In this document: one piece after another, positions 1 to 5,920 of the stretch
Layout: every line of letters begins with the position of its first letter
How positions within the stretch are numbered: the stretch's first letter is position 1
Assembly: GCA_902784015.1 (NCBI GenBank)
Contig: CACZTC010000155.1
Coordinates: 1-5,920, forward strand
DNA from: an uncultured Erysipelotrichaceae bacterium
GTDB taxonomy: Bacteria; Bacillota_I; Bacilli_A; Erysipelotrichales; Erysipelotrichaceae
Length of the DNA stretch: 5,920 nucleotides
Direction: 5' to 3'
Notes under the pieces: generated by a model
The model's input: only the letters and a program-made list of their open reading frames with translations
What the model was told of the DNA's origin: nothing
Database searches by the model: none
Made by a program: the position numbers and the translations under genes

Positions 1-1647
1 ACGATTGTAGTGTTGATTGTATTCTTAACATTATTTATTTTGTATCCATTAGCTATTCTATTAGTAGACAGTGTTGTTAGTGAAGATGGGGGCATTAGTT
101 TAGATGTATTTAAAAGAGTCCTTGCGATGCCTAATTTTAGAAGAGCTATTTCTAATACTTTGAAAGTAGGATTCTTAGTTGGTATAGCTTCAGCATTAAT
201 AGGTTTATTATTCGCTTATGTTGAAGAATATGTGCAATTAAGAACGAAATTTATGTCAGGCTTATTTAAGGTGATAAGTATGTTGCCGGTTGTATCACCA
301 CCATTTGTATTATCTTTATCAATGATTATGTTGTTTGGTAAAGCAGGAATTATCACAAGATTTTTATTACATATTTATGATAATAATGTCTATGGTTTCT
401 GGGGTATTGCGATAGTACAAACATTAACTTTCTTCCCGGTATGTTACATGATGATGAAGGGCTTATTGAAAAATATTGATCCTTCTTTAGAAGAAGCTGC
501 AAGAGATATGGGAGCTTCTAGATCTAAAGTATTCTCGACGGTTACTTTGCCTTTGATTTTACCGGGCTTAGGAAATGCCTTCTTAGTAACATTTATTGAA
601 AGTATTGCAGACTTTGCGAACCCTATGATTATTGGTGGCTCATATGATACACTTGCGACATCTATCTATTTACAGATAACTGGAGCTTATGATAAAAATG
701 GTGCTTCTGCCATGGCGGTAGTACTCTTATGTATCACCTTATTGATGTTCATTGTCCAAAAATATTATTTAGAAGCTAAAAGTACTGCTACTTTAAGTGG
801 TAAAGCTAGTAGACAAAGAATGCTTATTACAGATAAGAGTGTTACAAGACCTCTAACTATTATCTGTTCATTATTTGCGATATTTGTAATCGCGATGTAT
901 ATATGTGTACCATTTGGTGCTATGTTTAAGACTTGGGGATATGATTTCCATCTGACCTTTAAATGGTTTGGTTTAGTCTTTAGTAAATATAAAGGCTTTA
1001 AAGCATTTAAAGACTCATTTATCTTATCTTTAATTGCTTCGCCAATTACCGCATTATTCTCCATGATTATTTCTTATCTAGTAGTTAAAAGAAACTTTAG
1101 ATCGAAAGGTTTCATTGAAGCGGTATCGATGTTAGCGATGGCAGTTCCTGGAACTGTATTAGGTGTAGGCTTTATTCGTGGATATTCAGCTGGCGTATTT
1201 AGAACAGGCTTCTTGCAGAGCTTATATGGAACAGGCGCATTATTAGTAATTGTCTTTATTGTTAGATCACTTCCAACTGGTACGCGTAGTGGTATATCAG
1301 CTTTAAGACAGATAGATAAAAGTATTGAAGAATCAGCATATGATATGGGAGCTGATAGCTTCAAGGTATTCACAAGCGTTACCTTACCGCTAATTAAAGA
1401 TAGTTTCTTATCAGGTTTAGTTACAACTTTTGTAAGAAGTATTACAGCTATTTCAGCTATCATCTTATTAGTAACACCTAAATATTTATTAATTACAGTT
1501 CAAATAAATGAGTTTGCGGAAAAAGGTTCATATGGTTTAGCTTGTGCCTTTGCGACAATTCTAATTATTATCACTTATGGTGCTGTAACACTTATGAATA
1601 TATTCATTAAATATTTCGGTACTAGCCGAGCTATAAAGGAGGGATAA
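1..1647 (+). CDS. Fused double-domain ABC transporter permease, iron / sugar-phosphate type (5' end cut by window)
   Basis: Membrane channel subunit of a binding-protein-dependent importer in which both permease halves sit in one chain. The frame is open from base 1 and already inside a hydrophobic segment, so the true start is probably upstream; a GTG at 10 is only an internal candidate. Numbered from that GTG, I see about twelve hydrophobic segments, six per half, split by a polar linker near 251-281. Each half carries the cytoplasmic EAA loop that docks on the ATPase: EEAARDMGAS...LPLILPG at 161-186 and EESAYDMGAD...LPLIKDS at 440-465. The two loops are clearly related, as expected from an ancient duplication. 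This fused layout is typical of FbpB/AfuB-like permeases. The ATPase gene follows 3 bases after the stop. Substrate is not shown by the sequence: ferric iron is the usual label, but AfuABC relatives import hexose phosphates, and phosphonate or polyamine-type relatives exist. Confidence 0.88.
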   Translation, partial: TIVVLIVFLTLFILYPLAILLVDSVVSEDGGISLDVFKRVLAMPNFRRAISNTLKVGFLVGIASALIGLLFAYVEEYVQLRTKFMSGLFKVISMLPVVSPPFVLSLSMIMLFGKAGIITRFLLHIYDNNVYGFWGIAIVQTLTFFPVCYMMMKGLLKNIDPSLEEAARDMGASRSKVFSTVTLPLILPGLGNAFLVTFIESIADFANPMIIGGSYDTLATSIYLQITGAYDKNGASAMAVVLLCITLLMFIVQKYYLEAKSTATLSGKASRQRMLITDKSVTRPLTIICSLFAIFVIAMYICVPFGAMFKTWGYDFHLTFKWFGLVFSKYKGFKAFKDSFILSLIASPITALFSMIISYLVVKRNFRSKGFIEAVSMLAMAVPGTVLGVGFIRGYSAGVFRTGFLQSLYGTGALLVIVFIVRSLPTGTRSGISALRQIDKSIEESAYDMGADSFKVFTSVTLPLIKDSFLSGLVTTFVRSITAISAIILLVTPKYLLITVQINEFAEKGSYGLACAFATILIIITYGAVTLMNIFIKYFGTSRAIKEG

Positions 1648-1650
1648 AAC

Positions 1651-2715
1651 ATGGCAAAAGAAAAAAAGGGTGTTCGTTTAGAACATATATCTAAGATTTA
1701 TCAAGATCCTAAAACAGGTAAAGATTTTTATGCTGTAAAAGATACAACTTTAAATATTGAACCTGGTAGTTTTGTGACATTATTAGGTCCATCAGGTTGT
1801 GGTAAAACAACAACTTTAAGAATGATAGCGGGATTTGAAAGTCCTGATGAAGGGGAAATCTATTTAGGAGAAGAGCCAATTAATGAATTAACTCCAAATA
1901 AAAGAGATACTGCCATGGTATTCCAAAGCTATGCACTTCTTCCTCACTATAATATTTTTGATAATGTTGCTTATGGTTTAAAACTAAGAAAGATGGATAA
2001 AGCTACAATCGAAGAAAAGGTTACTAGTATTCTAAAGCTTGTTGGCTTAGAAGGAATGGAAGGAAGAATGACTAACCAGCTATCTGGTGGTCAACAACAA
2101 CGTGTAGCTTTAGCTAGAGCTTTAGTTATAGAACCAGGTGTATTACTTTTTGATGAACCTTTATCTAATTTGGATGCTAAATTAAGAGTATCAATGAGAA
2201 CTGAAATAAGACGTATCCAACAAGAAGCGGGTATTACCGCAATCTATGTTACCCATGATCAATCAGAAGCGATGGCGATTTCTGATAATATCATCATCAT
2301 GGAAAATGGTATTGTTTCACAAATGGGTACTCCTCAAGAAATCTACTATCATCCAAATAATGAATTCGTAGCTGATTTCATTGGTGAAGCTAATTTCTTA
2401 AGAGGTAACGCAACTTCAGCTAATACTGTAGATATTAATGGTAATGCAGTTACTTTAAATGATTTAGGTACTAAAAGCGTGGGGGATGAGTGTACTTTAG
2501 TATTACGTCCTGAAGCTGCATTAGTCGCAGATGAAGGTCAATTACCATGCGAAGTAATATTAAGTTGCTTCATGGGATCTTATCAAAATTATCATGTAAT
2601 GGTTGGTGATACTTTAGTAAAGATTACAGACTTCAATCCTAAGAATAAAAAGATATATGAAGTAGGCGATAAAGCTTTCGTAAAATTTGAAGCTGATAGT
2701 GTACATGTAATTTAA
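1651..2715 (+). CDS. ABC transporter ATP-binding protein, FbpC/PotA-like, with C-terminal TOBE domain
   Basis: Cytoplasmic ATPase that drives the permease encoded just upstream. The complete set of nucleotide-binding motifs is present in order: A-loop region Y17, Walker A GPSGCGKT at 46-53, Q-loop Q92 in VFQSYALLPH, signature LSGGQQQR at 144-151, Walker B VLLFDEP at 164-170 with catalytic E169, D-loop SNLD at 172-175 and H-loop H202 in YVTHDQSEAM. After about residue 245 comes a TOBE-type regulatory domain including LRPEAA at 285-290. At 354 residues it has the usual length for this family. The start is well fixed: AAAGGAGG at 1635-1642 lies 8 bases before the ATG and inside the 3' end of the permease gene, which suggests tight coupling. 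The terminator after the stop makes it the last gene of its operon. The PHYNIFDNVAYGL stretch fits the iron/polyamine-type branch better than the sugar (MalK) branch. Substrate remains open, as for the permease. Confidence 0.92.
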   Translation: MAKEKKGVRLEHISKIYQDPKTGKDFYAVKDTTLNIEPGSFVTLLGPSGCGKTTTLRMIAGFESPDEGEIYLGEEPINELTPNKRDTAMVFQSYALLPHYNIFDNVAYGLKLRKMDKATIEEKVTSILKLVGLEGMEGRMTNQLSGGQQQRVALARALVIEPGVLLFDEPLSNLDAKLRVSMRTEIRRIQQEAGITAIYVTHDQSEAMAISDNIIIMENGIVSQMGTPQEIYYHPNNEFVADFIGEANFLRGNATSANTVDINGNAVTLNDLGTKSVGDECTLVLRPEAALVADEGQLPCEVILSCFMGSYQNYHVMVGDTLVKITDFNPKNKKIYEVGDKAFVKFEADSVHVI

Positions 2716-2725
2716 TAACATTAAT

Positions 2726-2748
2726 AACCTCCTAGTAAGGAGGTTTTT
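2726..2748 (+). terminator. Intrinsic terminator ending the permease-ATPase operon
   Basis: AACCTCCT at 2726-2733 pairs perfectly with AGGAGGTT at 2738-2745, leaving an AGTA loop, and a run of five T (2744-2748) follows. The hairpin starts 10 bases after the ATPase stop codon. The T run is only on the + strand side, so it works in this direction only. It separates the upstream importer operon from the sugar operon. The right arm also contains a consensus ribosome binding sequence (AAGGAGG), noted separately. Confidence 0.88.
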
Positions 2749-2756
2749 AAATGCCA

Positions 2757-2785
2757 TTGACAAAATGTAAACGCTTGCATAAAAT
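2757..2785 (+). promoter_or_regulatory. Sigma-A promoter of the LacI-type regulator / malQ / msmK operon
   Basis: A perfect -35 box TTGACA (2757-2762) is followed after exactly 17 bp by TAAAAT (2780-2785), one mismatch from the TATAAT consensus. Transcription is predicted to start at about 2791-2793, giving a leader of roughly 30 bases before the ATG at 2823. It lies directly behind the upstream terminator and is the only obvious promoter seen for the three downstream genes. Its strength and the operators inside and just after it suggest a promoter that is kept repressed. Confidence 0.85.
2766..2779 (+). promoter_or_regulatory. Catabolite-response element (cre) between the -35 and -10 boxes
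   Basis: TGTAAACGCTTGCA matches the Gram-positive cre consensus TGWAARCGYTWNCW at every position. It fills most of the promoter spacer and ends directly against the -10 box, where bound CcpA with HPr-Ser-P would block RNA polymerase. This fits a sugar-use operon under glucose repression. LacI-family operators resemble each other, so the local regulator could bind here instead of, or as well as, CcpA; the site shares the AAACGYTT core with the two downstream octamers. Confidence 0.75.
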
Positions 2786-2793
2786 AGTTATGG

Positions 2794-2813
2794 AAACGTT
2801 TACGTAAACGTTT
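2794..2813 (+). promoter_or_regulatory. Palindromic LacI-family operator, two AAACGTTT octamers in tandem
   Basis: The 20 bases are a perfect inverted repeat made of AAACGTTT at 2794-2801 and again at 2806-2813, separated by ACGT. Each octamer is itself palindromic with a central CpG, the step into which LacI/PurR proteins insert a hinge-helix leucine. The whole palindrome also centres on a CpG (2803/2804). It begins at or just after the predicted transcription start and ends 9 bases before the regulator's ATG, a classic position for autorepression. The likely ligand is the protein encoded at 2823-3830, which keeps the hinge leucine (L54). MalR-type operators also contain AAACGTTT-like cores. 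Confidence 0.78.
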
Positions 2814-2822
2814 TAGATTATT

Positions 2823-3830
2823 ATGGCTACAATAAAAGATATCGCAAAAAAATCAGGCTATAGTATTGGCACAGTATCGCGTGTTATTAATAAACATAAA
2901 GATGTTAGTGACAAAGCTCGTGCCATTATTGAAAAGATTATTGAAGAAGAGAATTTTCAGCCTAATATGAATGCTAGATTTTTAAAGAAGACTTCTAGTA
3001 ATGCTGTGGCTATTTTAGTCGTTGGACATGGGAATCTATTCTTTGCGGATTTATTAGAAAATGTTCAAAAAGAATTAGATAAAAGAGGCGAAGAAGCAGC
3101 AGTATTCTATTTAGATGAAAAAAGTAATCAAGTTGATGAATCTTTAAGGGTTATTTCTGAAAGAAAACCTAAAGGAATAATTTATATGGGAGGCAACTTG
3201 AATTTCTTTAATGATAATTTCAAAAAAATAGAAGTGCCTTGTGTGCTATTAACTAATTCTGCAACGCAATTAGGTTTTAATAATTTATCTAGTTTCGCAA
3301 GTGATGATGAAAGTGCTGCAAAATATGCCATAGAATATCTAATTGAAAATGGACATAAGAATATTTGTATCATTGGTGGCTCAAAAGAAAATTCACAAGC
3401 TACTAATAGAAGATTAGAAAGCTGTGAAAAAGTATTAAAAGAAGCAGGTATTAAATTTGATGAAAAGAAACAATATATTGAAACTAGATATTCTATGCAG
3501 GAAGGTTATCAAGGTTGCGAGAAATTAATAAAGAATAATCCTAAAACAACAGCTATATTTGCGCTTAGTGATAGTATTGCGATTGGCGTAATTAGATATT
3601 TAAAAGATATCGGTAAAAGTGTTCCAGAAGATGTTTCTTTAATTGGCTTTGATGGTATAAGCAGTGGTCAATTTAATACGCCAAGATTAACAACAATCAA
3701 ACAAGATACTAAAGTTATCGCTAAAAAAGGTGTTGAGAGTTTATTGCTGAGAATCAATTATAACTATGGTGCTATCCATGAGTATATTCCATTTACATTT
3801 TTAAAAGGGGAAACAGTTAAAAAGATTTAA
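2823..3830 (+). CDS. LacI/GalR-family transcriptional repressor, probable MalR-like maltodextrin regulator
   Basis: DNA-binding, sugar-responsive repressor. The N-terminus MATIKDIAKKSGYSIGTVSRV is the classic LacI helix-turn-helix; the hinge follows with FQPN at 45-48 and ARFL at 51-54, where L54 aligns with the PurR leucine that wedges into the operator CpG. From about residue 61 to 330 there is a periplasmic-binding-protein-like effector domain, with typical marks GHKNICIIGG at 177-186, the FALSDSIAIG stretch near 246-255, PEDVSLIGFDGI at 268-279 and TPRLTTIKQD at 286-295. Its 335 residues are standard for the family. The start is fixed by homology, since there is no convincing Shine-Dalgarno before the ATG. 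It is the first gene of the operon, 2 bases ahead of malQ and directly behind a palindromic operator, so autoregulation is likely. The maltodextrin role is inferred only from its neighbours; a different alpha-glucoside is possible. Confidence 0.9.
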   Translation: MATIKDIAKKSGYSIGTVSRVINKHKDVSDKARAIIEKIIEEENFQPNMNARFLKKTSSNAVAILVVGHGNLFFADLLENVQKELDKRGEEAAVFYLDEKSNQVDESLRVISERKPKGIIYMGGNLNFFNDNFKKIEVPCVLLTNSATQLGFNNLSSFASDDESAAKYAIEYLIENGHKNICIIGGSKENSQATNRRLESCEKVLKEAGIKFDEKKQYIETRYSMQEGYQGCEKLIKNNPKTTAIFALSDSIAIGVIRYLKDIGKSVPEDVSLIGFDGISSGQFNTPRLTTIKQDTKVIAKKGVESLLLRINYNYGAIHEYIPFTFLKGETVKKI

Positions 3831-3832
3831 GT

Positions 3833-5317
3833 ATGAAAAGAGGTGCAGGAATATTAATGCCTATATCTTCATTACCTTCTGAATATGGAATAGGTAGTTT
3901 AGGTAAAGAAGCATATAAATTTGTAGATTATTTAGATAAAGCTGATCAAACATATTGGCAGATTTTGCCTTTAGGTCCTACTAGTTTTGGTGATTCTCCA
4001 TATTCTTCCTTATCAGCTTTTGCGGGTAATCCATATCTTATTGATTTAGATTTGCTTAATAAAGATGGTTTACTTAAGAAAAGTGAATATAAAGGTTTAA
4101 TGCATAATACAAAAAATATTGATTATGGTTTCTTATATGAAACTAGATTTCCTTTATTAAAAATAGCAACCCATAGATTATTAAAAAAAGATAGAAATAG
4201 TTTTAATGCTTTTATTAAAAAAGAGAAAGATTGGTTAGATGATTATGCTTTATATATGGCTATCAAAAATGAGCTAAATGGAAAAGAAGTAGAGAAATGG
4301 CCAAAGAAATTACGCTTAAGAGATAAAGAAGCATTAAAGATAAAAAGAGAAGAATTAAAAGAAGATATCATTTTCTATCAAGCGATTCAGTATTTATTCT
4401 TTAAACAATGGGAAGAATTAAAAGAATATGCTAATAGTAAAGCTATAAAGATAATTGGAGATATTCCAATTTATATCGCTAGAGATAGTGCTGATATTTG
4501 GGCTAATGCCAGTGAATTCCAATTAGATAAAAATGGGAGACCTCGCAAAGTGGCAGGCGTACCTCCAGATTATTTTGCGAAAGATGGACAATTATGGGGT
4601 AATCCTGTATATGATTGGAAACATTTGAAAAAGAATCATTATGCATGGTGGATAAAAAGAATCCAGCAACAATTTAGATTCTATGATGTCATAAGATTAG
4701 ATCATTTTAGAGGCTTTGAAGCATATTATACAGTTAATCCTAAAGCCGATACCGCTCGTATTGGCAAATGGGAAAAAGGTCCGGGCATAGACTTCTTTAA
4801 AGAAATAAAAAAGAAGTTAGGAAATAAAGAAATGATAGTTGAGAATTTAGGTTTCCTAACAGAAAAAGTTAATAAGATGCTAGAAGAATGTGGTTATCCT
4901 GGCATGGTGGTATTAGAATTTGCGTTTGATCCTAATGATAAGGAAGGGAATTATTTACCACATTCACATATTAAGAATTCTGTTGTTTATCTAGGTACTC
5001 ATGATAATGAACCAATTATAGCTTGGAAAAAATTAGCACCTAAAGCACATATTGAAAAAGCTAAACAATATTTCAATATTACTAAAGATGAACCATTCAA
5101 TTGGGGCATGATTAGAGGTGCATTTAGCAGCTGCGCTGATGTGGCTATTATTCAATTCCAAGATATTATAGGCCTAGGCAGCGAGGCTCGTATCAATACG
5201 CCAGCTACATTAGGTAATAATTGGTCATGGATATCTAAAAAAGAGATGTTTAAAAAAGAAGATATCAAAAAATTAGCTTCTCTAACAAAGCTATATCATA
5301 GAGAAAAGGAAAATTAA
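3833..5317 (+). CDS. malQ: 4-alpha-glucanotransferase (amylomaltase, GH77)
   Basis: Cytoplasmic enzyme that transfers alpha-1,4-glucan segments between maltodextrins and releases glucose, feeding maltodextrin breakdown. It opens with [19 protein letters not shown] and continues with the family blocks ILPLGPT (44-50), [20 protein letters not shown] (54-73), [15 protein letters not shown] (209-223), [21 protein letters not shown] (242-262) and GNNWSW near the end. The GH77 catalytic triad is visible: nucleophile D290 in [13 protein letters not shown], acid/base E337 in VENLGFLT, and transition-state aspartate D391 in LGTHDNEP. The 494 residues match the usual bacterial length. One oddity is ENLG where EDLG is common. 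It starts 2 bases after the repressor gene with only a weak AAAAAGA before the ATG, so translation is probably coupled. The sugar ABC ATPase gene follows after 1 base, supporting a maltodextrin uptake and use operon. Confidence 0.95.
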   Translation: MKRGAGILMPISSLPSEYGIGSLGKEAYKFVDYLDKADQTYWQILPLGPTSFGDSPYSSLSAFAGNPYLIDLDLLNKDGLLKKSEYKGLMHNTKNIDYGFLYETRFPLLKIATHRLLKKDRNSFNAFIKKEKDWLDDYALYMAIKNELNGKEVEKWPKKLRLRDKEALKIKREELKEDIIFYQAIQYLFFKQWEELKEYANSKAIKIIGDIPIYIARDSADIWANASEFQLDKNGRPRKVAGVPPDYFAKDGQLWGNPVYDWKHLKKNHYAWWIKRIQQQFRFYDVIRLDHFRGFEAYYTVNPKADTARIGKWEKGPGIDFFKEIKKKLGNKEMIVENLGFLTEKVNKMLEECGYPGMVVLEFAFDPNDKEGNYLPHSHIKNSVVYLGTHDNEPIIAWKKLAPKAHIEKAKQYFNITKDEPFNWGMIRGAFSSCADVAIIQFQDIIGLGSEARINTPATLGNNWSWISKKEMFKKEDIKKLASLTKLYHREKEN

Positions 5318-5318
5318 A

Positions 5319-5920
5319 ATGGCTACTGTAAGCTTAAGACATGTAGATAAAATATATCCAAATGTGAATAATACTTCTTCTAATAATAAGAATAGTAATC
5401 TTAAGATTGTAGAAGAGGGAGTTTTAGTAGTTGATGATTTTAATTTAGAAATCAAAGATGAGGAATTTATTGTCTTAGTTGGTCCTTCAGGTTGCGGTAA
5501 ATCAACAACCTTAAGAATGGTAGCTGGTTTAGAAAAAATATCTCATGGTGAAATATTTATTGATGATGAATTAGTTAATGATAAAGAACCTAGAGATAGA
5601 GATATCGCCATGGTCTTTCAGAATTATGCCTTATATCCTCATATGACAGTAAAACAAAATCTAGAATATCCTTTAAAGCTTCATAAAGTACCTAAAGATG
5701 AAATGGCTAAAAAGGTAAAAGAGGCTGCAGATATTTTAGGTATTACAGAATATTTAGATAGAAAACCTGCTGCTTTATCTGGCGGACAAAGACAGCGTGT
5801 CGCAATCGGTAGAGCGATAGTTAGAGAACCTAAAGTATTGTTGATGGATGAACCATTATCAAATTTGGATGCTAAATTAAGAAACCAAATGCGCTCTGAA
5901 ATTATTCAATTAAGAGATCG
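5319..5920 (+). CDS. msmK: Sugar ABC transporter ATP-binding protein, MsmK/UgpC/MalK type (3' end cut by window)
   Basis: Cytoplasmic ATPase energising sugar importers; in Gram-positive bacteria one MsmK often serves several. The window shows 200 full codons and 2 bases of the next. Motifs in order: A-loop tyrosine Y13 in KIYPN, Walker A GPSGCGKS at 55-62, Q-loop Q101 in [12 protein letters not shown], signature LSGGQRQR at 153-160, Walker B VLLMDEP at 173-179 with E178, and D-loop SNLD at 181-184. The H-loop and C-terminal regulatory domain lie beyond the edge. The [17 protein letters not shown] stretch is diagnostic of the MalK/MsmK branch and distinguishes it from the ATPase at 1651-2715. 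Walker A sits about 18 residues later than in short MsmK proteins because of an Asn/Ser-rich insert near residues 15-30. The start is supported by AAAAGGA at 5304-5310, 8 bases before the ATG and inside the malQ 3' end. No sugar permease or binding protein is visible here. Confidence 0.93.
   Translation, partial: MATVSLRHVDKIYPNVNNTSSNNKNSNLKIVEEGVLVVDDFNLEIKDEEFIVLVGPSGCGKSTTLRMVAGLEKISHGEIFIDDELVNDKEPRDRDIAMVFQNYALYPHMTVKQNLEYPLKLHKVPKDEMAKKVKEAADILGITEYLDRKPAALSGGQRQRVAIGRAIVREPKVLLMDEPLSNLDAKLRNQMRSEIIQLRD

Noticed and set aside
10..12. GTG at position 10 as the true permease start
   Set aside because: The frame is open to base 1, no ribosome binding site is seen in the few bases before it, and the codon falls inside the first membrane segment, so the gene most likely begins upstream of the window.
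765..1463. Minus-strand open frames at 765-1064 and 1074-1463 opposite the permease gene
   Set aside because: They lie wholly antisense to a well-supported membrane protein gene, resemble no family I recognise, and their composition follows from the complementary strand of hydrophobic codons.
3182..3373. Minus-strand 63-codon open frame inside the repressor gene
   Set aside because: It is antisense to the conserved effector domain of the LacI-family protein, with no visible ribosome binding site or recognisable domain.
3801..3832. GGGG at 3807-3810 as the malQ ribosome binding site, or a separate malQ promoter
   Set aside because: The G run is 22 bases before the ATG, too far to serve, and no convincing promoter boxes were seen in the end of the repressor gene; the 2-base gap fits cotranscription and coupling instead.
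1651..5920. The two ABC ATPases as a recent tandem duplication
   Set aside because: They share the universal nucleotide-binding motifs but belong to different branches (FbpC/PotA-like versus MalK/MsmK-like), differ in flanking sequence and sit in separate operons.

Overview
The window is AT-rich bacterial DNA with short gene gaps, purine-rich Shine-Dalgarno sites, TAA stops at all four visible gene ends, TGG for tryptophan and a strong preference for TTA, AGA and AAA codons. The proteins are of Bacillota type. I infer a low-GC Firmicute, possibly an Erysipelotrichia-like gut or oral bacterium; the family-level guess is weak. All genes are on the + strand and form two transcription units.

Unit 1 (1-2748) is the tail of an ABC importer operon. 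It holds a fused double-domain permease cut by the left edge (1-1647), then, 3 bases on, its ATPase (1651-2715), then a strong intrinsic terminator (2726-2748). These are of the ferric-iron / hexose-phosphate (FbpBC/AfuBC-like) class. The solute-binding protein and promoter would lie upstream of the window.

The control region (2749-2822) is compact. A near-consensus sigma-A promoter (TTGACA, 17 bp, TAAAAT) has a full match to the catabolite-response element in its spacer. A perfect 20-bp palindrome built from two AAACGTTT octamers lies on the predicted start point, just before the regulator gene.

Unit 2 (2823 to beyond 5920) is a maltodextrin-type sugar operon: a LacI/GalR-family repressor (2823-3830), a GH77 4-alpha-glucanotransferase MalQ (3833-5317), and the first 200 codons of an MsmK/UgpC-type sugar ABC ATPase (5319-5920, cut by the right edge). 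The genes are separated by 2 and 1 bases, so they are very probably cotranscribed. A likely scheme is that the repressor controls its own operon in response to a sugar signal while CcpA imposes glucose repression. MalQ reshuffles imported maltodextrins, and the MsmK-type ATPase powers sugar importers encoded elsewhere or downstream.

I found no RNA gene, mobile element, CRISPR array or long non-coding stretch. The parts are known families, and I see no convincing new system. The most interesting part is the layered operator region and the lack of a visible ribosome binding site at the repressor gene.
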